A stretch of 64,000 bases of DNA from JACSRF01 sp963695505 (lineage in GTDB: Bacteria; Chloroflexota; Anaerolineae; Promineifilales; Promineifilaceae), in the NCBI GenBank assembly GCA_963695505.1, contig CAVOGX010000006.1:186001-250000 (forward strand). The letters are read 5' to 3'. Shown here in pieces: positions 38,827 through 48,445 of the stretch (position 1 is the stretch's first letter; each line of letters begins with the position of its first letter). A program made the translations under genes and the position numbers. A model generated the notes under the pieces. It searched no databases. It was not told the DNA's origin and saw only the letters and a program-made list of their open reading frames with translations.

Positions 38827-41001
38827 ATGAAACAAATCTTACAAAGTTTGAAGACCGGTTCCATCGAACTGGTAGAAGCGCCTGCGCCCGACTGTAAAGC
38901 GGGCCATTTGTTGATTGCCACCCGGCGCAGCCTCATTTCCGCCGGTACGGAGCGGATGCTGGTGGAATTCGGCCAGGCCAATTTGCTGGCCAAGGCCCGC
39001 TCCCAGCCGGACAAGGTGCGGCAGGTGCTGGACAAAATGCGCACCGATGGGCTGCTGCCCACCCTGGAGGCGGTGTTTACGCGGCTGGACCAGCCGCTGC
39101 CCCTGGGCTACTGCAACGCCGGGGTGGTGCTGGCCGTTGGGGAGGGCGTCGCCGGCTTTGCCGTCGGCGACCGGGTGGTCTCCAACGGCCCCCACGCCGA
39201 AGTGGTCTGCGTGCCGCAAAATCTGTGCGCCCGCATCCCCGATGGCGTCAGCGACGACGCGGCGGCCTTCACCGTGCTGGCGGCCATCGGCCTGCAGGGG
39301 CTGCGCCTGGCGGAGCCGACGCTGGGGGAGAAGGTGGTGGTGCTGGGGCTGGGGCTGATCGGGCTGCTGACGGTGCAGATGCTGGCGCCAACGGCTGCCA
39401 GGTGCTGGGGGTGGATTTTAACGCCGACGCGGCTGGCGCTGGCGGCGCAGTTTGGCGCGCAAACGGTGAACCTCAGCGCCGGCGAGGACCCGGTGGCGGC
39501 GGCGCTGGCTTTTTCCGGCGGCAAGGGGGTGGACGCCGTGCTGATCACCGCTTCGACCAAGAGCAGCGAGCCGGTACACCAGGCGGCGCAGATGTGCCGC
39601 AAGCGGGGGCGCATTGTGCTGGTCGGCGTCACCGGCCTGGAGCTGTCCCGCGCCGATTTTACGAAAAGGAGCTTATCTTTCCAGGTCTCCTGCTCCTACG
39701 GGCCGGGGCGCTATGACGAAAGTTACGAGCAAAAGGGGCAGGATTACCCCTACGGCTTTGTGCGCTGGACCGAGCAGCGCAACTTCGAGGCGGTGCTGGA
39801 CCTGTTGGCAGCGGGACGGTTGGACGTAGAGCCGCTGATTTCCCACCGGGTCCCCCAGGTAGAAGCGCCGCGGGCGTACCAACTGCTCACCGAAGAGCCG
39901 CAGGCGCTGGGGATTGTGCTGACTTACCCGAGTGCAAACGGCCTGATGTTGCGCCGTACAGTGACTGTAGCGTCGAATCGCCGTTCGCCGCTGCCGCGCC
40001 TCGCAGCGGGCCAGGCTGCCGGTGGGTGTTATTGGGGCGGGCAACTTTGCCACGCGTGGTGCTGCTGCCGGCGCTGACAAAGACGCGGGGCAGCGCTGCA
40101 CACCATGGCCAGCGGCGGCGGCACGTCGGCAGCGGTGGCCGCTGGCAAGTTAACTTTGCCGCAGGCCACTTCCGACACTCAGCGCACTGCTGCAAGAGCC
40201 GGGCTAAACACCCTGTTTATTGCTGACGCGCCACAACAGCCACGCGCGGCTGGTGGCGCGAGGCGCTGGAAGCGGGCAAGCACGTTTTTGTGGAAAAGCC
40301 GCTGGCCTGAACCGGGAGGAGCTGGCCCAGGTCGGAAGCGGCGGTGGCGGCGCATCCGGACCAGCAGCTGATGGTGGGCTTTAACCGCCGCTTTGCGCCG
40401 CTGGCCCAGGAGATGAAGACGGCTGGTAGACGGCCGGGTGGAGCCGCTGAGCCTCATCTATACGGTGAATGCGGGGTTTATCCCGGCCAATCATTGGACC
40501 CAAGACCCGCAGGTGGGCGGCGGGCGGATTATCGGCGAGGGGTGTCACTTTATTGATTTCCTGCGCTTCCTGGTGGGGCAGCCGATTGTGGGCGTGCGGG
40601 CGCAGATGCTGGGCGACGCGCCCGGCGTGGCTCGAGCGCGAAGATAAAATGAACATCCTGCTCGATTTTGCCGATGGCTCCATGGGCACGGTGCATTACC
40701 TGGCCAATGGCAGCAAGCAGTTCCCCAAGGAGCGGGTGGAGGTGTTTAGCCAGGGGCGGGTGCTGGTGCTGGACAATTTCCGCAAACTGCAAGGGTATGG
40801 CTGGTCGGGCGTGCCGCGGCAGTGGCCCGGCGGGGGCAGGACAAAGGGCACCAGGCGGAGGTCAGCGCTTTTATCCAGCGGGTAAAGCAGGGGGGTGATT
40901 GGTTGATTCCCTGGGCAGAGCTGAAAGAGGTGACGCTGGCGACCTTTGTGGCGGTGGAGCAGGCGCAAGAACGGGGGGAAGAAATATTCGGCCACGAATG
41001 A
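38827..41001 (+). CDS. Two-domain oxidoreductase: MDR alcohol dehydrogenase plus Gfo/Idh/MocA, frameshifted
   Basis: The N-terminal half is a medium-chain dehydrogenase (SAGTERMLVEFGQANLLAKA, PLGYCNAGVVLAVGEGV, VVVLGLGLIGLLTVQML). It is followed near 40025 by a Gfo/Idh/MocA Rossmann head (VGVIGAGNFAT), then HVFVEKPLA, QLMVGFNRRFAPL and GGGRIIGEGCHFIDFLRFL. Frame changes occur near 39395, near 39990-40060, several times to 40440, and near 40630 and 40830. This domain pair is a known family next to heparinase-like genes in EPS loci. Reaction unknown; sugar oxidation/reduction is likely. The last codons and stop (GHE, TGA at 40999) lie inside a repeat arm. Confidence 0.78.
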
Positions 41002-41134
41002 CACGAATGGCACGAATTAGGAATTGTATAAGCGAGTGTTTTTTTGCTCTGTGGTTGCTGTTTGGTTAGCGAGATATTCAATAAAGCAAAACGGGTAGAA
41101 CGAAAAATTCGTGTAAATTTGTGCAATTCGTGGC
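40991..41134. mobile_element. MITE-like element 1 with terminal inverted repeats
   Basis: Left arm 40991-41018 (GCCACGAATGACACGAATGG...) and right arm 41106-41134 (...GTGCAATTCGTGGC) are inverted copies, with each arm made of three ACGAAT-type units. The core has no gene. A related element lies at 41527-41673 on the other side of the GxxExxY gene, in the same orientation. Confidence 0.65.
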
Positions 41135-41147
41135 AAAGAGTTTGACC

Positions 41148-41516
41148 ATGGCGATACTATACAAAGAGCTATCTTACGCGGTTGTGGGTGCGGCCATGGA
41201 GGTGCATAACCAGTTGGGTTCTGGCTTTTTGGAGGCAGTATATCAAGGGGCATAGTCTCATGAAATGTCTTTGCGCGGCATTCCCCATCAGCAGTATCGC
41301 CGGTTGACAGTGACGTACAAGGGAAAGGAAGTTGGCTATTATGAGGCGGATATTGTGGTTGGTGACAAAATCATTTTAGAGTTGAAGGCCGTCTCGCAGT
41401 TTCACGCCCGGCATACAGCCCAGGCGATTCATTATCTCAAAGCTACAGGATTGCGGTTAGCTATTCTACTCAACTTCGGCGCTAAATCTTTGCAGTACGA
41501 ACGGTTGGTTGTTTAA
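41148..41516 (+). CDS. GxxExxY family protein, one frameshift
   Basis: ATG at 41148 reads AILYKELSYAVVGAAMEVHN, then GSGFLEAVYQ, the family's namesake G-x2-E-x2-Y. A frame change near 41250 restores HEMSLRGIPH. The C-terminal half has EADIVVGDKIILELKAV, a D...E-x-K pattern of PD-(D/E)xK nucleases. About 123 residues, normal for the family. Function of the family is not established. It sits between two copies of an inverted-repeat element and interrupts a sugar gene block. Confidence 0.78.
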
Positions 41517-41526
41517 TAATAGGACA

Positions 41527-41673
41527 GCTACGAATTACACAAATGATACGAATTAAAAAAGATATTTATGTACAGTTTTGTGGTTTGGGGTCGCTAATTA
41601 TTTGTTACGCAGGACACCAATAAAGCAGAAACTGAACAGAAAAAAATTCGTGCAAATTCGTGAAATTCGTGGC
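41527..41673. mobile_element. MITE-like element 2 with terminal inverted repeats
   Basis: Left arm 41527-41554 (GCTACGAATTACACAAATG...) and right arm 41645-41673 (AATTCGTGCAAATTCGTG...) are inverted repeats. The core shares CAATAAAGCA and GTTTTGTGGTT-like words with element 1. The right arm ends 14 bases before the wecB start. Confidence 0.65.
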
Positions 41674-41687
41674 AAAAAGGTCTCGTA

Positions 41688-42767
41688 TGAAAATTATCCA
41701 CGTTGTGGGCGCACGGCCGAATTTTATGAAGGCGGCGCCAGTTATTGCTGCATTGGGAAACTATTCGCACGTCAGCCAATTGTTGGTGCATACGGGGCAG
41801 CATTACGACAAAAATATGTCGGATATCTTTTTTAAGGAGTTGGGGCTGCCAGAACCGGACGTAAACCTGGAAGTCGGTTCTGGTTCCCACGCGGTGCAGA
41901 CGGCAGAAGTGATGCAGCGTTTTGAACCGGTGGTGCTGGCGGAGAAGCCGGATTGGGTGCTGGTGTACGGGGACGTGAATTCGACGGTGGCTACGGCGCT
42001 GGTGGCCACGAAGCTGCACGTGCCGGTAGCCCACGTGGAGGCGGGCCTGCGCTCCTTTGACCGCACCATGCCGGAAGAGATTAACCGGCTGCTGACGGAC
42101 CAGATGGCGGAGTTGCTTTTTACGCCGTCAATGGACGGCAATGAGAATTTGGCCCGCGAAGGGGTAGCGGAAACGAAGATTATGCTGGTGGGGAACGTGA
42201 TGATTGATACCCTGATGCGGCTGCTGCCCCAGGCGGAAGGGCGCTGGCCGGCTCTGCAAGCGGCCCAAACTTGGCAACGTATGGCCTGGTGACGCTGCAT
42301 CGTCCTTCCAACGTAGACGGTACCGACATGCTGTTGCATATCATGACGGCGCTACACGAGATCAGCCAACAGATTCCTTTGCTTTTCCCCATGCACCCGC
42401 GCACCCGCCAACGCCTCCAGGATTCACAATTCAAAATTGACAATTCACAATTGATTAGTATCCCCGGTTGGGTACCTGGATTTTGTGGCCTTGCAGCAGC
42501 AGGCCCGGTTGATAATCACCGATTCGGGCGGTATTCAGGAGGAGACGTACCTGGCTGGGAGTACCCTGCCTAACGGTGCGCGAGAATACGGAACGGCCGA
42601 TTACGGTAACGCTGGGGACGAACCAACTGGTAGGACAGGATATGCACCAACTGCGGCAGGCCGTGGCGGAGATATTGGTGGGGCGGAGTAAGCAAGGGCG
42701 CGTGCCGCCGCTGTGGGACGGCAAAGCGGGAGAGCGGATTGCGCAAATCCTGGTATATGGGGTCTGA
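41688..42767 (+). CDS. wecB: UDP-N-acetylglucosamine 2-epimerase (non-hydrolysing), frameshifted
   Basis: ATG at 41688: MKIIHVVGARPNFMKAAPVI, then VHTGQHYDKNMSDIFF, VLVYGDVNSTVA, HVEAGLRSFDRTMPEE and NR. Frame changes near 42285, near 42475, and near 42545-42575 separate LVTLHRPSNVD, ITDSGGIQEE and RENTERPITV, all WecB hallmarks. It ends YGV at 42767. The enzyme makes UDP-ManNAc, which WecG-type transferases or the UDP-sugar dehydrogenase in this window could use. A palindromic repeat encodes part of a surface loop (42422-42454). Confidence 0.87.
42422..42454 (+). repeat. Palindromic repeat inside the wecB coding sequence
   Basis: Two adjacent 13-base hairpins, CAATTCAAAATTG (42427-42439) and CAATTCACAATTG (42441-42453), lie in frame and encode SQFKIDNSQL between HPRTRQRL and the next strand of WecB. 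This is strongly AT-rich in a GC-rich gene. Confidence 0.75.
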
Positions 42768-45005
42768 GGGGAATTTAAGACAAAGACGCAAAGGGAAAAA
42801 GAGACAAAGGACGATTAGCTTGAGTGGACCACAAGCGATTTTTGCGCGGGCAGGTTTAGCCTGGGAGCTGGCGAGACGCTTTGGGGTGGGCTGGCTGGCT
42901 TACCGGGGGTGGTATGCTCTGCGATTACGCAGCGGCTGGCTGGCGCGGCGGCACCCGGTGCAGTCTTGGGCGGCCAAACCTTTGGCCCATTTCTTGGATG
43001 ATTCGCTGTTGGCAGATGAAGAGGCTTATTTTGCCTATCGCCAGGGGGCAGGGCCAGCTTTTTTCTTTTACCCACAGCAGCAGGCACAGTTTCAACCCCT
43101 TTTTGGCCAATGGGTTAAAGACGAATCCGCGGTGGTTTTAGCTGAAGCGTTAGCTCAGGGGCGGCTGCGCTATTTTGGGCAGCAAGAAGGGCAAATAGGG
43201 AACCCGCCGCAGTGGGCACGGAACCCCTTTACCGGAGAGACTGCGCCATCAGACAGGCATTGGAGCCGGATCAGCGACTTTGCCTTTGGCGACATTAAAG
43301 TCATTTGGGAAGCAAGCCGTTTTGGCTTTGTGTATGCGCTGGTGCGGGCTTACTGGCGCACGAGGGACGAGCGGTGGGCAGCGCTGTTCTGGCAGTGGGT
43401 GGAAGATTGGTATACACATAACCCGCCGCAGCAGGGGCCGAACTGGAAGTGCGGGCAAGAGACGAGCCTGCGGGTGATGGCGTGGTGTTTTGGCCTGTAT
43501 GGTTTTGGCAGCAGCCGGACGACAACGCCAGGACGAGTGGCAATGCTGGCGCAGATGACGGCCGTTGCCGGGGAACGCATTGCCGCAAACTTACGCTACG
43601 CGCTGAGCCAGCGCAATAATCACGGGGTCAGCGAAGGGATGGGGCTGTTTACCATTGGCCGCCTGTTTCCGGAGCTAAAGCAGGCGAGGGCGTGGGCGGC
43701 AACAGGGCGGCAGGTGTTGGAGCAGTTGGCCCAAGAGTTGATTGCCGAGGATGGTTCCTTTGCGCAGCATTCCGTGAATTACCACCGGCTGATGCTGCAT
43801 GATTACTTGTGGTGCTTGCGGCTGGCGGAGGTGCAGGACGCGCCCTTTTCAGACGCGCTTTATCAGCGGATTAGCCGGGCGGCAGAGTGGCTGGCGCAGC
43901 TCCAGGTGGGAAAGCAGGGGGAGGTGCCCCGTTATGGACAAATGGACGGGGCGCTGATTTTGCCCGTGAACAATTGTGATTTTCAAGATTACCGTCCGGT
44001 TATTCAGGCTGCGCATTTTTTATTTACCGGCAAGCGGCGGTATGGGGCGGGGGCCTGGGACGAAGACCTGCTGTGGCTGTTCGGCCCCGAAGCTTTGACG
44101 GCCGGGCAGGATAACGTAACGGTGGGGGATATTGCCGCGCCAGTGGGCGGATATTATACGCTGCGCCAGGGGCAGAATATGGCATTTGTGCGCTGCGGGC
44201 GGCTGCGGGAACGGCCGTCGCAGGCGGATATGCTGCACGTAGATATCTGGTGGCGAGGAGAGCCGGTAGCGCAAGATGCCGGTACTTACAGCTATAATGC
44301 CCCACCGCCCTGGAATAACCCCCTGGCGGAAACGGCGTATCATAACTGCGTGACGGTGGACGGTCAGGGACAGATGGCGCGGCGCGGTAAGTTTATGTGG
44401 CTGCCGTGGGTGACAGGAAGTGTGGAAGCAGAAGGGGAGAGTGCAGACGGACGGCTGGCCTATTGGCAGGGCAGTCACGATGGGTATGCGCGATTGCGCG
44501 CGCCGGTGGCTTACCAGCGGGGCATCATCCGGCTGGGGGAAGAGACCTGGCTGGTGCTGGATCGGCTGCGGGCGGCAGAACCGCATCATTATCGTCTGCA
44601 CTGGCTGCTGGCAGATTGGCCGCTGCGCCAGATCAAGGGCGAAAATCGTTTGCAGCTGCAAATGCCGGAGGGGGCGTATTGGGTGCAGTGGGGGGCGGCA
44701 GGTGAGAAACTGAATGGGGATATTGTGCGCGGCGATCCAGGTTCGCCCCGGGGCTGGTATGCGCCCTATTACCAGCAGCGTCAGCCTGCCCATTCTCTGG
44801 AAACAGTGGCAAAAAGCCAGGCCACACTGTTTTGGACGCTTTTTGGCGCGGAGCCGTACCAGGTGGTGCCAACGAAAAAAAGATTATAGTGACCGGTAAA
44901 GCAGGTTCTCTCATTGTAAACCTGGCTAATTACGATAGTCCTCAGATAGCAGCAGAACTGCTGTGGCAGGGCGAAAGCGGCGCAAAGTCGCAGGTGGTGT
45001 TGTGA
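42739..45005 (+). CDS. Heparinase II/III (alginate lyase-like) family protein, frameshift at the C-terminus
   Basis: A long protein (716 residues to 44889) with an N-terminal alpha/alpha toroid part (ARNPFTGETAPSDRHW, FGDIKVIWEASRFGF, the RNNHGVSEGMGL catalytic region and DGSFAQHSVNYHRLM) and a C-terminal beta-sheet part with DMLHVDIWWRGEPVAQDAGT and YHNCVTVDGQGQMARRG. A run of seven A near 44877 shifts the frame; LIVNLANYDSPQIAAELLW continues to TGA at 45005. ATG at 42757 or TTG at 42820 may be the true start, because 42739 lies inside wecB. No signal peptide is seen. These enzymes cleave uronic acid polymers, though EPS-locus members may act during synthesis. Confidence 0.83.
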
Positions 45006-46219
45006 AGCTGTTGTTGATTCATCAAGCCTTTGTGTCTCCCAAAGAAGCGGGGGGAACACGCCATTATGAATTTGCCCAACGCCTACTTGGTGAGGGGCAC
45101 GGGTTTACGATTGTCGCCAGTACCTTGAGTTATCTAACGGGCCAGGCGGCTGCTGCCGGAAAAGGTGTTGTCAGGGAAGAGGATGTGGATGGCGTGCGCG
45201 TGCTGCGGGCATATACGTATCCGGCCCTGCATCGCAGCTTTGTCTGGCGGGTGGTTTCGTTTTTGAGTTTTATGCTGACATCTGTGTGGGCAGGCCTGCG
45301 CGCGGGGCCAGTGGACGTGGTGATGGGGACGTCGCCCCCCATTTTTCAGGCGGTGTCGGCCTGGCTGGTAGCGGCTCTACGGAGACGGCCGTTTTTGTTG
45401 GAAATTCGCGACTTATGGCCGGAATTTGCCGTGGATATGGGAGTGTTGACCAATCCTGGGCTCATCAAACTGTCGCGAGGGCTGGAGAGGTTTTTGTATA
45501 ATCGGGCTACCCACTTGCTAGTTAATTCTCCGGCTTACCGGGATTACTTGCTGGATAAAGGTATACCAGAGCAAAAAATCAGTTTCATTCCGAATGGGGT
45601 AGACCCCACCATGTTTGACCCTGAAGGGACCGGTGCAGACATTCGTCAAGTATATGGTTTGGAAGGGAAATTTGTGGTGACTTACGCTGGGGCTTTGGGT
45701 CTGGCAAATGATATTGGGACAGTCCTACAGGCAGCCGAGAAATTACAGGGGACTGCGTCAAAGGTTCATATTATGCTGGTGGGTGATGGCAAAGAGCGGC
45801 AGAATTTAGAGAGAATGGCCCAAGAGCTTGCGCTGGCTAATGTGACTTTTACTGGCTCCCAACCCAAGGAAGAGATGAAACGGTTTTTGGCGGCATCAGA
45901 TGCTGGTCTGGCAACCTTGCAGGATATTCCGATGTTCCGCACGACTTACCCCAACAAAGTGTTTGACTATATGGCTGCGGGGCGGCCCACGGTTTTAGGA
46001 ATTGACGGGGTCATTCGCGAGGTGGTGGAGGCAGCCGAAGGCGGCGTCTTTGTGCCTCCGGGAAATGCGGATGCTCTGGCGGCGGCATTGGCTGATTTGA
46101 GCAAACGGCCGGAAGAGGCGAGACGAATGGGAGCCGCAGCCAGAAGGTACGTGGCGGCACACTTTAACCGGCATGAGCACGCGCAAGCGTTTAGCCAATT
46201 GGTGCAATCTCTGGCATGA
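45002..46219 (+). CDS. WbuB-like GT4 glycosyltransferase
   Basis: GTG at 45002 overlaps the end of the heparinase gene. The 405 residues read LLLIHQAFVSPKEAGGTRHY, then VVMGTSPPIFQAVSAWLVA, LEIRDLWPEFAVDMG and the C-terminal IPMFRTTYPNKVFDYMAAGRP, which is the pattern of WbuB/PglA-like transferases that act on an amino sugar donor. Intact. It directly precedes a PglC-like fragment, matching the pgl-type gene order. It probably adds the second sugar to an undecaprenyl-linked amino sugar. Confidence 0.87.
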   Translation: MKLLLIHQAFVSPKEAGGTRHYEFAQRLLGEGHGFTIVASTLSYLTGQAAAAGKGVVREEDVDGVRVLRAYTYPALHRSFVWRVVSFLSFMLTSVWAGLRAGPVDVVMGTSPPIFQAVSAWLVAALRRRPFLLEIRDLWPEFAVDMGVLTNPGLIKLSRGLERFLYNRATHLLVNSPAYRDYLLDKGIPEQKISFIPNGVDPTMFDPEGTGADIRQVYGLEGKFVVTYAGALGLANDIGTVLQAAEKLQGTASKVHIMLVGDGKERQNLERMAQELALANVTFTGSQPKEEMKRFLAASDAGLATLQDIPMFRTTYPNKVFDYMAAGRPTVLGIDGVIREVVEAAEGGVFVPPGNADALAAALADLSKRPEEARRMGAAARRYVAAHFNRHEHAQAFSQLVQSLA

Positions 46220-46434
46220 TGGAATTTGGCCTGTTTTTGCGGGCGTCTTCCCTGGATGATCTGCCGGAGTTGTGGCATGTGCTAAAAGAGGAGATGAGTT
46301 TGGTGGGTCTACGGCCGTTATTGACGCAATATTTGCCCCTGTACACGCCGGAGCAGATGCGGCGGCATGAGGTGACGGATGGGCTCAGGGGAACGGCCGT
46401 AACGTCTAGCAGGCCAATCGCCCCTGGGATGTGA
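46216..46434 (+). pseudogene. PglC-like sugar transferase, fragment A
   Basis: The 72 residues correspond to the second half of the bacterial sugar transferase domain (FGLFLRASSLDDLPELWHVL, EEMSLVGLRPLL, YTPEQMRRHEV). Both ends are missing: the membrane helix and KFRTM part before, and ITGWAQVNG after. GPRP has become GLRP. DNA is closely similar to copies B (47462) and C (48889). It overlaps the glycosyltransferase stop by four bases. Remnant, presumably inactive. Confidence 0.8.
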
Positions 46435-46459
46435 AGCCTTGTGATAAAATAGAAGCACC

Positions 46460-47167
46460 ATGGACAAGAGACTAGCAAAGCGGCCGGAAAATCTGCCAGA
46501 ATATAGCGAATCTGTCTTACAAGCATTGGTTTCTCAAGGGCTGGCTGACAAAATTACTTTAGGCGGCGCTTTTGGCCTATTGCACTATCTCGACTACCGG
46601 CAGACCCATGATGTTGATGCCTGGTGGGCGGCTGAGATAACAAGTGAAGAGCAACAATCGGTTATCGAGACTATCGAGGCCACGCTACATCCTTTTGGTG
46701 AGGTGGCGCATCGCCGCTGGGGTGACGTGGTGAGCATTGAATTGACCCAAGAAAGACAGAAAATCTTTAGCTTTCAAATCGCTCGCCGCTCCGCCCAGAT
46801 AGCGCCGGCAACAACTGCCCCCTGGATTGATGTGCCGCTGGACAGTTTCGCCGATCTGGTGGCCAGTAAGATGGTTGCTCTGGTTGAGCGAGGTGCGCCG
46901 CGCGACTTCCGGGACATTCATGCGCTCTGCGAGGCTGGCCTGATTACGGCTGACGCCTGTTGGCAGCTTTGGCAGCAGAGGCAAAGTTTGGCGGGCAGCG
47001 ACATTGACCGGAACCGGGCGCAATTAGCTGTTATGACCCATCTGGCGCGAATTGAACAGCACCGTCCCCTCAATGAGATCGCCAACGCCCAGGCGCGTAC
47101 GGCTGCCGAAGAAGTGCGGCATTGGTTTAGGGATACCTTTTTAGGAGATTTGGCCGCAGATGAATAA
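46460..47167 (+). CDS. AbiEii/AbiGii-like nucleotidyltransferase (putative toxin)
   Basis: The protein of 235 residues has the signature LGGAFGLLHYLDYRQTHDVD (about residues 35-54; GG then DxD) and a long helical C-terminal part with FRDIHALCEAGLI and a LASKMVALVERG linker. This matches the nucleotidyltransferases of type IV TA systems. It overlaps the following small gene by eight bases. It lies between PglC-like fragments A and B, with GATAAAAT 16 bases before the ATG as a possible -10 box. Confidence 0.75.
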   Translation: MDKRLAKRPENLPEYSESVLQALVSQGLADKITLGGAFGLLHYLDYRQTHDVDAWWAAEITSEEQQSVIETIEATLHPFGEVAHRRWGDVVSIELTQERQKIFSFQIARRSAQIAPATTAPWIDVPLDSFADLVASKMVALVERGAPRDFRDIHALCEAGLITADACWQLWQQRQSLAGSDIDRNRAQLAVMTHLARIEQHRPLNEIANAQARTAAEEVRHWFRDTFLGDLAADE

Positions 47168-47465
47168 CTGGTTGGATGGTTCCCTTTATCCTGATGCGTC
47201 ACCGCCACAATCCTTGCCGCGCCTGGCAGATCGTGTTGATTTTATCGCCAGGCTGTGTGCGGCTTGGGACTTTGGCATTTTGCCTGATTGGGAAACGATT
47301 TTGGAAATTCGTCGGCCAGCATGGCAGGAAGCTGTGGCCCAGTGTAACCTGTTAACGTCACCTGCCTATCACCTTCTGCGAACCTGTCATGGTTTACCAC
47401 CATTACCTTACCTGGGGCAAAAATATGCTTACATCACAGATGACCCCAATTTGGAGTATATTTGA
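47160..47465 (+). CDS. Small partner protein of the AbiEii-like gene
   Basis: The 101-residue protein (MNNWLDGSLYPDASPPQSLP...) has no motif I recognise. It is translationally coupled to the nucleotidyltransferase (ATGAATAA overlap), so it is a candidate antitoxin or cofactor. Its stop TGA overlaps the start of PglC-like fragment B (TTGA). The order toxin-then-partner is the reverse of most AbiEi-AbiEii pairs. Confidence 0.6.
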   Translation: MNNWLDGSLYPDASPPQSLPRLADRVDFIARLCAAWDFGILPDWETILEIRRPAWQEAVAQCNLLTSPAYHLLRTCHGLPPLPYLGQKYAYITDDPNLEYI

Positions 47466-47896
47466 TAAAACGCCTCTTCGACCTCATTATCTCTACCCTG
47501 GTTCTGCTGGCGCTTTTCCCCTTCCTGGCATTGTTGGCACTGTTAATGCGCGTCAAGCTGGGCGCGCCAGTTCTCTTCCGCCAGCAGCGGCCGGGGCGGC
47601 ACGGCCGCCCCTTCACCCTCATCAAGTTCCGCACCATGACGTACAAACGAGACGCTCAGGGCAACCTGCTGCCCGATGCCCAGCGGCTGACGAAATTTGG
47701 CCGGTTTTTACGGGCAACCTCACTGGATGAGCTGCCGGAACTGCTCAATGTGTTGAAAGGAGAAATGAGCCTGGTGGGACCACGGCCGTTATTGATGCAA
47801 TATTTACCCCTGTACACACCGGAGCAGATGCGGCGGCATGAAGTGCGGCCGGGGATTACGGGATGGGCGCAGGTGAACGGCCTCCCTATGCTATAA
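47462..47896 (+). pseudogene. PglC-like sugar transferase, fragment B (C-terminally truncated)
   Basis: The TTG start gives MIKRLFDLIISTLVLLALFP (membrane helix), then APVLFRQQRPGRHGRP, KFRTMTYKRDAQGN, ATSLDELPELLNVLKGEM, LVGPRPLL and GITGWAQVNG. The reading then ends in LPML and TAA, and the stop lies within CTATAAT, a -10-like box of the following MNT-HEPN module. Copy C carries about 60 more residues (RNALTWEEKFALDVWYVDH...). The catalytic core Asp-Glu pair (DELPE) is present, but the missing end probably makes it inactive. Confidence 0.82.
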
Positions 47897-47950
47897 TGGT
47901 ATGCGGATGTGTAAATGGACGGCAGTTTGCAAAGCATTAGGGTGTATGTA

Positions 47951-48445
47951 ATGTCGGACCAAGCTAATGATAGGCAAAAAATATATGGCAAGCTGGTAAG
48001 TGCTTTGCGCAAACAGTTTGGCCAGCGACTGAAACTGATTGTGCAATATGGCTCGCAAAGTCGTGAGGAAGCAAAGCCCACCAGCGATCATGATATCTTT
48101 GTGGTGGTGGAAGGGCTGCCAGCAGACCCATTGGCGCGCCACCGAGAAGTGATGACGCCGTTATTATCTGTCCTTCTCGAACTGCCGGAACGCCTTTCTA
48201 TTGTGGCCCAAACGCCTGCCGAACTAACTGGAAATTTAACGCCGCTGCTTGTAGATGTTTGTGTAGATGGTCATAGTTTGTATGGCGAGACTTATTTTGC
48301 CACATTGCAGAACAGGGTGAAGCAAGCGTTACAAGCGGCGGGTTTACAGCGCCGCCGCCTGGGGGGAACCTGGATGTGGACTTTTTCATCCTTACCCGTC
48401 AGAGAGTGGGAATTAAATTGGGCAGGATATCGTGAACGGCGCTAA
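47951..48445 (+). CDS. MNT-type nucleotidyltransferase, copy B
   Basis: The 164 residues are strongly similar to the protein at 24172 (copy A). The core is QYGSQSREEAKPTSDHDIFVV; GTWMWTFSSLPVREWELNW at the C-terminus matches GTWMWVFPTLPVKEWELDW. The HEPN gene overlaps by 14 bases exactly as in copy A. It interrupts the array of PglC-like fragments. Confidence 0.8.
   Translation: MSDQANDRQKIYGKLVSALRKQFGQRLKLIVQYGSQSREEAKPTSDHDIFVVVEGLPADPLARHREVMTPLLSVLLELPERLSIVAQTPAELTGNLTPLLVDVCVDGHSLYGETYFATLQNRVKQALQAAGLQRRRLGGTWMWTFSSLPVREWELNWAGYRERR

Noticed and set aside
40991..41673. Insertion sequence with a transposase
   Set aside because: The only gene between the two inverted-repeat elements is the GxxExxY protein, which has no DDE or HUH transposase motifs.
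44020..44793. Minus-strand open frame of 257 codons opposite the heparinase-like gene
   Set aside because: It has no recognisable motif or ribosome site, and the plus-strand protein is conserved throughout.
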